The notes beneath the pieces were generated by a model. The model had not been told where the DNA came from and did no database searches. It saw nothing but the letters and a program-made list of their open reading frames with translations. The position numbers and the translations under genes were made by a program. From Paenibacillus terrae (lineage in GTDB: Bacteria > Bacillota > Bacilli > Paenibacillales > Paenibacillaceae), in contig NZ_PNXQ01000016.1 of NCBI RefSeq assembly GCF_005217525.1, positions 776,194 to 817,860 on the forward strand: a DNA stretch of 41,667 nt, given 5' to 3'. Shown one piece after another: positions 8,314 to 17,102 of this stretch. Within the stretch, counting starts at the first letter, position 1. Each line of letters begins with the position of its first letter.

Positions 8314-9636
8314 CTAACCTTCGTCAGACTTGCGCCGTGTAAAGATACGAATTGGAGTTCCCTCAAAGTTGAAGGCGGCGCGAATTTTGTTCTCCAGATA
8401 ACGCTCGTAAGAGAAGTGCATCATTTCCGGATCATTTACAAATACAACCATCGTAGGCGGCTTAACAGCAACCTGAGTTACGTAGTTAATACGCATACGG
8501 CGTCCTTTGTCAGTTGGCGGAGGATTAATCGCAACCGCATCGGAAATAACATCGTTCAGCAAATGCGTCTGAATACGCAAGACATGCTGCTGCGCCACAT
8601 GCTGAACAACAGGGAGCAGCTTTTGCAAGCGCTGCTTTGTTTTAGCAGACAAGAACACAATCGGAGCATAGGTCATGAACAGAAAGTGATCGCGAATTTT
8701 AGTTTCAAACTGGCGCATCGTTTTATCGTCCTTATCCACGACATCCCATTTGTTCACAACAAACAGCGAGGCTTTACCCGCTTCATATGCGTATCCAGCA
8801 ATGTGCTTATCCTGCTCAATAATACCTTCCTCGCCGTTAATAACGACCAGTACGACATCTGCACGCTCAATAGCACGCATTGCACGCATCACACTATATT
8901 TTTCTGTCGTCTCATATACTTTACCACGTTTACGCATACCCGCCGTATCAATCAGTACATACTTCTGACCGTCTTTTTCAAAAGGCGTATCAATTGCATC
9001 ACGCGTTGTACCTGCAATGTCACTAACAATAACCCGTTCCTCTCCCAGAATGGCGTTAACGAGCGAGGATTTGCCTACGTTCGGGCGGCCGATCAAGGCA
9101 ACACGGATCACATCTTCTTCATAAATGTCCTCTTCCAGCTCAGGCAAATTGGACGTAATCGCATCCAATAGGTCACCAAGACCTATACCGTGGCTACCGG
9201 AAATGGCAATAGGGTCGCCGAATCCATAGGAATAAAACTCATAAATCAGATCCGCACGTTCCAGATTGTCCACCTTGTTTACAGCCACAATAACAGGCTT
9301 GCCTGAACGATACAGCATTTGGGCTACCTCTTCATCAGATTGCGTAATCCCAGCCTTCGCATCACTCATGAATACAATAACATCTGCTTCTTCTATAGCT
9401 AGTTCGGCTTGCATTCGGATGGATTTCAAGATTTCATCTTCTCCATCTATCTCAATGCCGCCAGTATCAATAATACTGAAGGATTTACCGTTCCACTCCG
9501 ATATACCGTAAATCCGGTCACGGGTGATTCCAGGCTTATCTTCCACTATGGATAAACGATCCCCGATAATCCGATTAAAAATGGTGGATTTGCCCACATT
9601 CGGACGACCGACAATAGCCACAACGGGTCTTGCCAT
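8314..9636 (-). CDS. der: Ribosome-assembly GTPase Der (EngA)
   Basis: 440 residues with two tandem GTPase domains and a KH-like C-terminal domain, the family's hallmark. Domain one: [23 protein letters not shown]. Domain two: [26 protein letters not shown]. The C terminus (about 350-440) is basic and ends TRRKSDEG. Der acts in late 50S subunit assembly. The ATG at 9636 has AGGAGG upstream; a longer frame to 9717 adds unrelated residues. It heads a probable der-plsY-gpsA unit. Confidence 0.97.
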   Translation of the reverse strand: MARPVVAIVGRPNVGKSTIFNRIIGDRLSIVEDKPGITRDRIYGISEWNGKSFSIIDTGGIEIDGEDEILKSIRMQAELAIEEADVIVFMSDAKAGITQSDEEVAQMLYRSGKPVIVAVNKVDNLERADLIYEFYSYGFGDPIAISGSHGIGLGDLLDAITSNLPELEEDIYEEDVIRVALIGRPNVGKSSLVNAILGEERVIVSDIAGTTRDAIDTPFEKDGQKYVLIDTAGMRKRGKVYETTEKYSVMRAMRAIERADVVLVVINGEEGIIEQDKHIAGYAYEAGKASLFVVNKWDVVDKDDKTMRQFETKIRDHFLFMTYAPIVFLSAKTKQRLQKLLPVVQHVAQQHVLRIQTHLLNDVISDAVAINPPPTDKGRRMRINYVTQVAVKPPTMVVFVNDPEMMHFSYERYLENKIRAAFNFEGTPIRIFTRRKSDEG

Positions 9637-9714
9637 AAATTCACTCCTCCTGTCAATTCTTCCGCTATCATCATAGCAAAAAACATGCCTGTTAGCGATA
9701 TTGTCACGTAACAA

Positions 9715-9743
9715 CAATCGGCGAACCCTCTGGGTCCGCCGAT
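9715..9743 (-). terminator. Terminator after the S1 homologue
   Basis: Minus strand ATCGGCGGACCC-AGA-GGGTTCGCCGAT followed by TGTTGTT, just past the stop at 9781. The T tract is interrupted. Confidence 0.65.
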
Positions 9744-9780
9744 GGTGTACGTTATGCTTATAAAGTGTATTGATTCAAAC

Positions 9781-11007
9781 TCATTTAAATTTGTTCAGTT
9801 TATCGCCAAAACGTTCGCCAAGCGTAATGCTCAGACCGGAATTATTCAAAGAAACGTTCGGATTGTTCAGTTCCTCACGAGGTGCGCGGGATGCACGTGG
9901 CGCTCTTTCTGCTCTTGGAGCAGCTTCTGGAGCTTCCTCAGTTTCTTTAATGCTCAGGCTAACACGTTTTTCAGTGGGACTCATTTCAAGAATTTTAACC
10001 TTTACTTCTTGTCCTTCTTCCAAAACTTCTTGTGGAGTTCCGATGTGTTTGTGGGAAATTTGGGAGATATGAACCAAACCTTCCACGCCAGGAGCGATTT
10101 CAACGAATGCACCGAAGTTAACCAGACGTTTAACAACGCCTGTTACAACGTCACCGTTGTTAAATTGTCCAGCAGCAGATTCCCAAGGTCCAGGCTGTGC
10201 AGCTTTCATGCTCAAGCTGATTTTTCCTTTTTCAGGGTCCACTTTCAGGACTTTCACTTTTACTTGTTCGCCTTCAGAAACCGCATCGGAAGGCTTGTCA
10301 ACATGAGTCCAGGCAATTTCAGATACATGAACCAAACCATCCACGCCGCCTACGTCAACGAAAGCACCGAATTGAGTGAGACGTTGAACCGTACCCACGA
10401 TTTCTTGTCCTTCTTTCAGCTCAGCCATTACTTTAAGCTTGTTGGCTTCGAATTCTGCTTCCAGAACGTCTTTTTGAGAAAGGATTACTTTGTTGTTTTC
10501 ATGATCCAGCTCTTTCACGACAACACGCAATGTGCGGCCTTTGTAATCGCTGAAATCTTCAACGAAATGGCGTTCTACCATGGATGCAGGGATAAATCCG
10601 CGCAGACCCACGTCTACAACGATGCCGCCTTTAACGACATCATTAACAACCACTTCAAATACTTCTTTGCTTTCAAACAGCTGCTCCAGCTTTTCCCAAG
10701 CATTTTCGCTGTCGATTGCACGTTTGGACAGAACAAGTTTTTCTTTGCCGTCGTCGATGCTGATAATTCTAGCTTCAACCTCTTGACCTACTTGTACTGC
10801 TTCTTCTGCGTTGTCCAAACCAGAAGACAACTCGCGAATTGGAATAATTCCATCGTATTTATATCCAATGCTTACTACCGCTTGGTTATCTTCCAATTTC
10901 ACGATTGTACCTTTAACGGTGTCACCTTTTTTCAGGGAGACGATTTGATCGAGCTCGTCTTGGTTTGCCGCTTCAGCAGCTTCTTGATTTTTAATTTCTT
11001 CCGACAT
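9781..11007 (-). CDS. 30S ribosomal protein S1 homologue (YpfD type)
   Basis: A 408-residue protein with four S1 RNA-binding repeats (roughly 25-95, 110-175, 195-265, 280-350), each with the GxV pattern such as GDTVKGTIVKLED, GGIVVDVGLRGFIPAS, GTVQRLTQFGAFVDVGG and GVVKRLVNFGAFVEI. Length and repeat number match the shorter S1 proteins of Bacillota, not the six-repeat enterobacterial form. The tail is alanine/arginine-rich (RAERAPRASRAPRE). It probably assists translation of some mRNAs. Its start at 11007 has GAGGAGGG upstream. It is downstream of cmk and plsC, the usual neighbourhood. Confidence 0.93.
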   Translation of the reverse strand: MSEEIKNQEAAEAANQDELDQIVSLKKGDTVKGTIVKLEDNQAVVSIGYKYDGIIPIRELSSGLDNAEEAVQVGQEVEARIISIDDGKEKLVLSKRAIDSENAWEKLEQLFESKEVFEVVVNDVVKGGIVVDVGLRGFIPASMVERHFVEDFSDYKGRTLRVVVKELDHENNKVILSQKDVLEAEFEANKLKVMAELKEGQEIVGTVQRLTQFGAFVDVGGVDGLVHVSEIAWTHVDKPSDAVSEGEQVKVKVLKVDPEKGKISLSMKAAQPGPWESAAGQFNNGDVVTGVVKRLVNFGAFVEIAPGVEGLVHISQISHKHIGTPQEVLEEGQEVKVKILEMSPTEKRVSLSIKETEEAPEAAPRAERAPRASRAPREELNNPNVSLNNSGLSITLGERFGDKLNKFK

Positions 11008-11126
11008 GTCAATACCCTCCTCAATTCAAAAAAACCATTTATTTAAACCTGCGCATGGCAGAGTTCAAAACACTGTTAAACTTCTGTTCTAGTTTTCCGA
11101 GATTAGACACAATTCATGCAGGCCTT

Positions 11127-11720
11127 TCAATTAATCGTAGGCTCGCCGGTTTCTCGCATTGTACGAATACGAGTCATAATCTCTTCTGTTGCCAGTTCAA
11201 GCGGATCTCCTTCGATAACGGCGCCTTTTTGGTAAGCATCCAAATTAACAGGTTTACCGTATATCACTTTCGTTTTACGGAAAAGCTTGTAATCACCAAC
11301 AATGGCGACCGGAACGGCAGCCGCTCCACTACGCAGCGCAAAGCTGGCAGCACCCTTTTTACCGATTCCCCCGGCTCCCCTGGAACCTTCGGGAAAGATC
11401 CCCATAACCTTACCTTCACGCAAAATGGTCAAGGCCAGCTTAATGGATTCCTTGCTCACACCACCGCGTTTGACTGGAAAAGCTCCCAGCTTGTCAATTA
11501 ACGGACCAAGTACAGGCGTATTAAATAGCTCGGCTTTCGCCATAAAGTGAACCTTTCGATCCAGCAAAATGCCAACTGTCGGAGGGTCCAGATTACTAAT
11601 ATGGTTAGAACACAACAGTACTCCGCCCACAGCAGGAACATTTTCCCTGCCTACTGCCTCAAGTCTGAACAGAAAGCGGTATATGAGACGCAAAATACGG
11701 ACGCATACAGCATATATCAT
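11127..11720 (-). CDS. plsC: 1-acyl-sn-glycerol-3-phosphate acyltransferase
   Basis: 197 residues of the PlsC/LPLAT family. The acyltransferase box NHISNLD (H-X4-D, about 37-43) and the glycerol-phosphate-binding box FPEGSRG are both present, after an N-terminal hydrophobic segment that would anchor it to the membrane. It converts lysophosphatidate to phosphatidate. It overlaps the cmk stop by four bases (ATGA), so the two are translationally coupled. It acts after PlsY, which is encoded a few genes downstream. Confidence 0.93.
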   Translation of the reverse strand: MIYAVCVRILRLIYRFLFRLEAVGRENVPAVGGVLLCSNHISNLDPPTVGILLDRKVHFMAKAELFNTPVLGPLIDKLGAFPVKRGGVSKESIKLALTILREGKVMGIFPEGSRGAGGIGKKGAASFALRSGAAAVPVAIVGDYKLFRKTKVIYGKPVNLDAYQKGAVIEGDPLELATEEIMTRIRTMRETGEPTIN

Positions 11721-12424
11721 TGGTTGATCTCTCCATCCTTCGCCGTGGTGCAGTAAGATACAATGGTACCGACGACATCCTGAATGCCCATATGGGTTGT
11801 ATCCAGCATGATAGCGTCGTCACTGCAACGAAGCGGGGATACCTCCCTCTCCTCATCAAGCTTGTCACGTGCCGCAATGTCACGTTCGAGCTGCTCCAGA
11901 GTAATATCATCAGTTCCGCTTAGTTCTTTAAACCGGCGAGAGGCACGTTCCTGAACACTTGCGGTCATAAACACCTTGACTTCCGCATCAGGAAGCACAG
12001 TGGTTCCAATATCACGACCATCCATAACGACACCTTTACGAGCTGCCATTTCACGCTGGTTTTCAGTCAAACGCGAACGTAACCCCGCAATACTCGAATA
12101 CTGTGACACCTTGCCTGTCACTTCCATCGAACGAATCACTGTCGTTACATCTTCCCCGTTACAATAAACCTTTTGGCCTGTAGGGTCCGGTACTAATTCA
12201 ATCACCAGCTCGGGCACATGTTGAAGCACTTTTTGTACATTTTCCGCCGGAATTTCCTTGCGAATCATATACCACGTTGCTGCCCGGTACATCGCTCCGG
12301 TATCTACATAAACATAAGAAAGTGCTTTCGCTACCAAGCGGGCCACCGTACTTTTCCCTGCACCAGCAGGTCCATCAATGGCTACATTTATTTTATTACT
12401 TGAAGATACATGTTGCCTTGCCAA
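11717..12424 (-). CDS. cmk: Cytidylate kinase
   Basis: 235 residues. The P-loop GPAGAGKST is at about 18-26, followed by YVDTGAMYRAATW, and DGRDIGTTVLPDAEVKVFMTAS marks the NMP-binding and lid regions. It phosphorylates CMP and dCMP with ATP, recycling nucleotides released by RNA turnover and phospholipid synthesis. The start is TTG at 12424 with TAGGAGGAA about eight bases upstream. A roughly ten-residue polar extension precedes the first strand. It begins the cmk-plsC-S1 unit. Confidence 0.96.
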   Translation of the reverse strand: MARQHVSSSNKINVAIDGPAGAGKSTVARLVAKALSYVYVDTGAMYRAATWYMIRKEIPAENVQKVLQHVPELVIELVPDPTGQKVYCNGEDVTTVIRSMEVTGKVSQYSSIAGLRSRLTENQREMAARKGVVMDGRDIGTTVLPDAEVKVFMTASVQERASRRFKELSGTDDITLEQLERDIAARDKLDEEREVSPLRCSDDAIMLDTTHMGIQDVVGTIVSYCTTAKDGEINQ

Positions 12425-12452
12425 CGGGTAATTCCTCCTAACCTAACCTCAA

Positions 12453-12474
12453 GAAAAAAGCAGGCATTGCCTGC
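12453..12474 (-). terminator. Terminator after the PilZ gene
   Basis: Minus strand GCAGGC-AAT-GCCTGC followed by TTTTTTC. It separates the PilZ gene from cmk. Confidence 0.85.
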
Positions 12475-12556
12475 GACGTGAAAATTATACCACACATTCA
12501 GAGTTGATGCAAAATGAACGGCAGGTTAACAATAAAAGAATAAACCGGGATGATGG

Positions 12557-13225
12557 CTATCTCCCCCGGAATTCCAACTGACGCTCAAAGCAATATTTGA
12601 TAAGCTTTTGACGCTCCTGATCAGCAATTTTCTCATATTTTAGCATGATCAGCCTGCGACCGTTTTCCATTTGCTGAATACGTACAATTTCGGATTGGAA
12701 CGGGACATGCTCCTGAGTTCCATTTTTATAAGGGATCAGAATCCAGCAGGACAATGATTCACCTTCTTCCAGGTGATGTGATCCTTGGGTCTGAAAAGAA
12801 ACTCCTCCACCTCCCACATCATGTGTTTCACCTACAAACCTTAATTCGTTTGATCCATACTTTACGGCAATTTCCAGGTTGGCCTGAACCCTTAGAAAAT
12901 TTCGACGCTGAATTTTGCTGATGCTGTCTGGGATAGGCTTGTGAATGCGGACCATCCGAAGCACATCCTCTTTAAAGCCGGTAACGTGGGTATTGAAGTA
13001 GTTTTTTATTCCGCCCTCGCTCATAAAAAATATCGACAGTTCTTCTCCTAAAAACAGTTTTTTCAGTTGCCCGCTCGTTTGAGACATGGGTATTTCTATT
13101 AGAAAGTTCTGGGACTCCTCTTCCGCAATACGCGACTTAAATTCAAAATGTTCGTCCGCATGATCGGTACCAGCCACTTGTATGTATAGCACATCATTAA
13201 TTTTAGGAAACAAACCGCCCACCAT
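12557..13225 (-). CDS. motI: PilZ-domain flagellar brake protein (MotI/YpfA-like)
   Basis: A 222-residue cytosolic protein with an N-terminal YcgR-like barrel (about 1-100) and a C-terminal PilZ domain (about 105-220). The c-di-GMP RxxxR box is intact (RRNFLR). The second box reads DVGGGG, with glycine where serine is common in D-x-S-x-x-G. In B. subtilis the gene at this position, MotI, binds c-di-GMP and disengages the flagellar motor. The start is uncertain: AAGG touches the ATG at 13225, and a TTG four codons in is better spaced from GGTGG. Its neighbours cmk and ypeB match the B. subtilis order. Confidence 0.85.
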   Translation of the reverse strand: MVGGLFPKINDVLYIQVAGTDHADEHFEFKSRIAEEESQNFLIEIPMSQTSGQLKKLFLGEELSIFFMSEGGIKNYFNTHVTGFKEDVLRMVRIHKPIPDSISKIQRRNFLRVQANLEIAVKYGSNELRFVGETHDVGGGGVSFQTQGSHHLEEGESLSCWILIPYKNGTQEHVPFQSEIVRIQQMENGRRLIMLKYEKIADQERQKLIKYCFERQLEFRGR

Positions 13226-13318
13226 CCTTATCTATTTAAAAGCTTTAATAAGGTATATAATACCACGACTTTATGCCTATTTTAAGCATTATATTTGCTA
13301 TAACCATGTCAAAAGCAC

Positions 13319-13346
13319 AAAAAACCTCCTTACTGAAGGAGGTTTA
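13319..13346 (-). terminator. Terminator after ypeB
   Basis: Minus strand AACCTCCTT-CAGT-AAGGAGGTT followed by TTTTG, past the ypeB stop at 13390. Confidence 0.88.
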
Positions 13347-13389
13347 GCGTGACTAATGGTTCATTTTTACGTATTTACCCTATTTACAC

Positions 13390-14772
13390 TTAAACATGAC
13401 TTCCAGAAGCCGGTTCGTCCGAGTCTTTAACTTGCTCAATCGTTTCTTCCATCCCCGTATCAGCGTTAATGTAGATCCGGTAAATGGAGCCGTTGATTTT
13501 CCCGCCAAATTCATAACACAGTACCTCTTTGGACAGTTCATTTTCAATCAGTGCTTTCCGGTGATACGTTTCACGAAACTCAGGGTTCAGCTTCGCACGT
13601 GCTGCCTTCACATCCAGCTTAGCCTTCGGAATACGGCGGAGATGGCTATGCTCGTACACGTAGTCACTCGACTGAAAACCGATTACTTGCCCGTTATCGA
13701 GGCCGGATCTAACTGTGATTTTTTCTGGATATATGATCACATCCCCTTTTTGGGTGGCGAATGTGATGCTCGCTAAATTTCCATTTTCATCATAAGAAAC
13801 AGGCTTCATCCCCGGATATCCCTTACGTTGGAGGTATTCACTCGCATAGCGGATCGCCTCATTGCGAGTTGATTTTTTCGGGCCAACCGTTCTCATATCA
13901 TGGTAAGAAATAAGCTTGCCGCCTTTTTTGGTATAATCCATGGTGGCTACAGGCTTCTGTTTGTTATACAAAGTAGCTGTATAGGATGCCCATTCCGTTC
14001 CTTTACCATTTTCATGGACACGGATTTGGCTTTCCGGTTTCCCTGTAAATTCTGCCGCATTCCGCTTAATTTGCTCCGCGCTCACAGCAGGAAGACTCAG
14101 CTTCTTCACAGAGCGCTTATCATAGATGCTAGCCACGGATGGTCCCCAATCCAGCTCCTTGTAGCTCTCCACCTTTTTGTCCACAGTTTGGAAGCCATCA
14201 ATAATGGTGTTATCCTTTGGACCCGTTTGTGAGCCTGGCGCCATGTCTACATCCGTCCAGCGCAAGTTTTTGCTAATAACTTTTTGACGAACTTCGTGCA
14301 TATTTTTCGAAATTTCTTTGGAATTGTTATATAACGCTTTTAGATTTGATATTTCTTTCTCATTCAAAGGCTCGTGGTCCAGATCACGTACGGCAGTCTG
14401 ATACGAAAATGCAGATACATGCGACAGCAAATCCTTCGCATGATTAAACGGCATTACATTGAGAGGCAACTGATTAACATCATTTTGGGCCTCACTTGTA
14501 ATCCTCCACACGTTCATCAAACATTTGCGATGCATCGCGTGTGAAGTATTATGGACAGCAACCGCGTTACCAAGTTGGGAGTGCAGCTGGTCCATACGAA
14601 ACGACAAATCATGAAACGCACGCTGATATTGGTTTTCCGCTTTAATCGACATGCTTTTTGCCTGAAGAGATACCTCTTTTCTCATCTGGCTTTCCCGATA
14701 ACCCCACACAAATGCTCCTATCAGAATCAGGGTAACAATCGGAAACATTACGGCACTAAGTCGTCTATACAT
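13390..14772 (-). CDS. ypeB: Germination protein YpeB
   Basis: 460 residues: an N-terminal membrane anchor (about 8-25), a helical middle region, and C-terminal PepSY-type repeats (about 240-440). This is the YpeB layout and length. In B. subtilis YpeB holds and stabilises the cortex-lytic enzyme SleB in the dormant spore, and is processed at germination. The ATG at 14772 follows GGAGAC. The usual upstream partner sleB is not here; a 50-residue Cys-rich gene and prsW precede it instead. SleB must be encoded elsewhere or replaced. Confidence 0.95.
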   Translation of the reverse strand: MYRRLSAVMFPIVTLILIGAFVWGYRESQMRKEVSLQAKSMSIKAENQYQRAFHDLSFRMDQLHSQLGNAVAVHNTSHAMHRKCLMNVWRITSEAQNDVNQLPLNVMPFNHAKDLLSHVSAFSYQTAVRDLDHEPLNEKEISNLKALYNNSKEISKNMHEVRQKVISKNLRWTDVDMAPGSQTGPKDNTIIDGFQTVDKKVESYKELDWGPSVASIYDKRSVKKLSLPAVSAEQIKRNAAEFTGKPESQIRVHENGKGTEWASYTATLYNKQKPVATMDYTKKGGKLISYHDMRTVGPKKSTRNEAIRYASEYLQRKGYPGMKPVSYDENGNLASITFATQKGDVIIYPEKITVRSGLDNGQVIGFQSSDYVYEHSHLRRIPKAKLDVKAARAKLNPEFRETYHRKALIENELSKEVLCYEFGGKINGSIYRIYINADTGMEETIEQVKDSDEPASGSHV

Positions 14773-14830
14773 ATTGGGAGTCTCCTTTCTTCAAGTACAC
14801 TACCGATAGTGTGACAAGAAGAATGCTCTC

Positions 14831-14983
14831 TTATGCATGGTTTTCCATAAGTTCGATAATAAACTCACAGTTATCGCAGATACAGCGCTTAAATCCGGTC
14901 TGAACACTCCCTTGCTCCATCCGTCCTCTCAGTACGAAACGTTCACCACACCTTTTACAATATATCCTTACTTTAATACGCAA
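14831..14983 (-). CDS. Small zinc-ribbon-like protein, 50 residues
   Basis: A short gene with a TTG start at 14983 and AGAGGTG seven to eight bases upstream. The protein begins MRIKVRIYCKRCGERFVLRG and has cysteines at 9, 12, 34, 36 and 39 (CKRC, then CICDNC), a layout typical of a zinc ribbon, with a basic first half and an acidic end (IIELMENHA). It is probably a metal-binding small protein. Function is unknown; it sits between prsW and ypeB, where B. subtilis has sleB. The cysteine spacing and ribosome binding site argue against chance. Confidence 0.7.
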   Translation of the reverse strand: MRIKVRIYCKRCGERFVLRGRMEQGSVQTGFKRCICDNCEFIIELMENHA

Positions 14984-15037
14984 AAAAAAGACACCTCTTT
15001 CTCTAACAGGTTTGTCAGATCAGTGTGCCCCAATTTG

Positions 15038-15733
15038 TTACATATTAACCTTTTCATCCCGTTTGAACAATCGAAATGGAGATCGGTTGTTGGCCCTACC
15101 GATTTTTGCCATCCCTCCATACCAGAGGAATGCCATCAGAGGAATGATAAACCAGATCCAGTCATGTGAAATTGTCGTCAGAATCAGGTCATATATGCCA
15201 TGCCAGAACCACGGAAGTACCAGTGACAGAAGCAACATATATTTGCTTTTCCAGTCCTCTGAAAACTTGGCCTTCCCCATGTAATAGCCCATCATGACTC
15301 CAAACATCGCATGACCGGATACCGGAAGTAATGATCTCATCAGCATCATACTAACAGAAGCGTGGCCTGCCCATGCGTACAACAGATTTTCAACGGTTGC
15401 AAATCCAAGCGAGATTGCGGTGGCATACAAAATACCGTCATAAGGTTCATCGAACTCGGTGTGATTATATATAAAGTGGTACAGCAAAAACCATTTAAAA
15501 AACTCTTCCACTCCGGCCGAAATGCCGAACACCTGAAATAACGTATTATCCCCCAGCCAAAGCAGCAACCCGCGTTGAAAAATCATGACAGGCAGTACCA
15601 CCAAAAAACCGAGCAAAAACACTTTGATAACCATGTGCAGCGGCTCGGATTCATATCTGTCCTTCAAGTAAAAATACATTAATAAGGCGAGACCCGGCGC
15701 AGTTGCTGCCGCTAAAACAGAAAACAGAAGCAC
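15038..15733 (-). CDS. prsW: Membrane protease PrsW
   Basis: 231 residues with about seven hydrophobic segments. PrsW motifs are present: EEFFKW, FATVENLLY and HAMFGVMMGYYMG, which carry the conserved Glu and His residues. In B. subtilis PrsW makes the first cut in the anti-sigma factor RsiW during the antimicrobial-peptide response. The start is GTG at 15733 with GGAGGG nine bases upstream. The prsW-ypeB neighbourhood is conserved, supporting orthology; the substrate here is not shown by the sequence. Confidence 0.92.
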   Translation of the reverse strand: MLLFSVLAAATAPGLALLMYFYLKDRYESEPLHMVIKVFLLGFLVVLPVMIFQRGLLLWLGDNTLFQVFGISAGVEEFFKWFLLYHFIYNHTEFDEPYDGILYATAISLGFATVENLLYAWAGHASVSMMLMRSLLPVSGHAMFGVMMGYYMGKAKFSEDWKSKYMLLLSLVLPWFWHGIYDLILTTISHDWIWFIIPLMAFLWYGGMAKIGRANNRSPFRLFKRDEKVNM

Positions 15734-15749
15734 CGATCATCCCTCCGTA

Positions 15750-15786
15750 AAAATGAGTCGGCCCTGCATTCAGCGCAGAGCCGACA
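15750..15786 (-). terminator. Terminator after the MecA/YpbH gene
   Basis: Minus strand GTCGGCTCTGCGC-TGAAT-GCAGGGCCGAC with a few mismatches, followed by TCATTTTTA. Confidence 0.75.
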
Positions 15787-15819
15787 AAGTCACTTCGATA
15801 TTACTTTTCCTTAGTCTCA

Positions 15820-16434
15820 TTAAGAGCGGCTGTCAAAATGAGTGCAGATGACATCAATCGCCTGTTCAGGAATGACCAGCTTGCCATACTCCTCCAGCAT
15901 TGCCGGTGTTACGGATGAGCCTTCCCCAAATTCAGCAAGAACCGCGATCAAGGCCGCAAGCTTGGGCTCTTCCACTTCTTCAGGTTCCAAATGCAGAATC
16001 CATTTTCCTCTATAATGATACAGCTTGCCTGCATCCGTGGTGTTACTACGGAGCATGTGAGCCGCTTCTATGAGTACTTCGAAATCGCTAAACGCGTAGA
16101 CGATGGAATCGCTGTGCTCCAGCGTAACTTCCATTTCATACACTTCCTCCGGAAGATCATCATCGGGACCCGAGCCATATTGCTGGTGGTCGTATTTCCC
16201 CCGAGTGACGATAACTACCATGCCCTGAGCAGGAAGCGCAAATACTTCGACAGCTAACGGTCCCGTGGCGTCGAAGCCCAGCTCACTATATGCCTGATCC
16301 ATCATTTCGGTGAACAGCTCATGGACTCTTGGAATCTCTTGCCACATATCGTCTTTTTGAATACCGCGTTCGCTCAAATCGTCAAAGGTAAGGAAAATCC
16401 GTATCTTGTCTTGGCTTAATCTTTCTATTTTCAT
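15820..16434 (-). CDS. MecA/YpbH-family ClpC adaptor
   Basis: 204 residues starting MKIERLSQDKIRIFLTFDDL, the MecA N-terminal recognition domain (to about 70), an acidic linker (GPDDDLPEE) and a C-terminal domain (about 115-200) that would bind the ClpC unfoldase. MecA delivers ComK and other proteins to ClpCP and helps assemble ClpC. B. subtilis has two paralogues; the one in this neighbourhood (near prsW and ypbD) is YpbH, so synteny favours that name. The ATG at 16434 follows CAGGAGGAGG. Length is close to the family norm of about 190-220. Confidence 0.88.
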   Translation of the reverse strand: MKIERLSQDKIRIFLTFDDLSERGIQKDDMWQEIPRVHELFTEMMDQAYSELGFDATGPLAVEVFALPAQGMVVIVTRGKYDHQQYGSGPDDDLPEEVYEMEVTLEHSDSIVYAFSDFEVLIEAAHMLRSNTTDAGKLYHYRGKWILHLEPEEVEEPKLAALIAVLAEFGEGSSVTPAMLEEYGKLVIPEQAIDVICTHFDSRS

Positions 16435-16562
16435 ACTGGACCCTCCTCCTGGCAGCCGAGTGTTATTAACAGATTATGATGCATTTATGGTGCTTGTGAA
16501 GAAAATGGTTCTATGTAATCATGTTATCATTTTATAATCGTAAATGCACGCAATAAAAATGA

Positions 16563-16616
16563 TAAAAAAAAGAATCATTTGAACGGCTTTTACAAAAAAG
16601 CCGCAAAATGATTCGG
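16563..16616 (-). terminator. Strong terminator
   Basis: Minus strand CGAATCATTTTGCGGCTTTT, then AAAAGCCGTTCAAATGATTC and TTTTTTTT. It follows the membrane-protein gene that ends at 16632. Confidence 0.92.
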
Positions 16617-16631
16617 GATAGAGGTTCCGGG

Positions 16632-17009
16632 TTACAAACCCGGTACGGCTGTATGAGTTTCTTTCAGGATTTGCTCGACCTCACGCTTAACATCGGGACT
16701 GGTGCTGATAAAATCTTTAATCAGCTTCATATTTTCTTCTTTTGTTTGGGCTGTATGGGCGCTATGAGCTGTTTTATCTGTTGTGGAACGGTGATCGTGA
16801 TCCTTATGGGTGTCTTGCTTGTTAAGCGTAATATCACCCATTCCGGGGAACGCCGCATCCATCATTTTGGTACGGGCTTTTTGAACCAGATTACCGCCTT
16901 TTTTTCCATCCATGTTCATAGATAAGCCTAACATACTGCGGTTACGGGAGATCATAGTGCTCGCCACTGCACCCAAAACGATTCCCAGGAAAAATGAAGA
17001 TGTTTTCAC
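16632..17009 (-). CDS. Membrane-anchored protein, unknown function
   Basis: 125 residues with one N-terminal hydrophobic segment (KTSSFFLGIVLGAVASTMI, about 2-20), then a basic region and a His/Asp/Thr-rich stretch (HKDHDHRSTTDKTAHSAH, about 70-90) and a charged helical end. The N terminus resembles YtxH-like small membrane proteins. The GTG at 17009 is chosen because GGGAGG lies nine bases upstream and the segment begins there. The histidine cluster might bind metal; this is a guess. It stands alone, divergent from the deacetylase gene. Confidence 0.7.
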   Translation of the reverse strand: MKTSSFFLGIVLGAVASTMISRNRSMLGLSMNMDGKKGGNLVQKARTKMMDAAFPGMGDITLNKQDTHKDHDHRSTTDKTAHSAHTAQTKEENMKLIKDFISTSPDVKREVEQILKETHTAVPGL

Positions 17010-17102
17010 ATTTAGAACCTCCCTTTGTGGTAGAATCAAGCATAGTGTTCGTCAGCAGAGACAAACTCATACGGTATAAATACAGGAAGGTGAGATGAAT
17101 TA

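Noticed and set aside
8416..9171. 251-codon plus-strand open frame
   Set aside because: Antisense to der; low-complexity His/Asn/Thr composition and no family.
9742..11046. 434-codon plus-strand open frame
   Set aside because: Exactly antisense to the S1 homologue; Phe-rich, no domain, no ribosome binding site. A shadow of S1 codon use.
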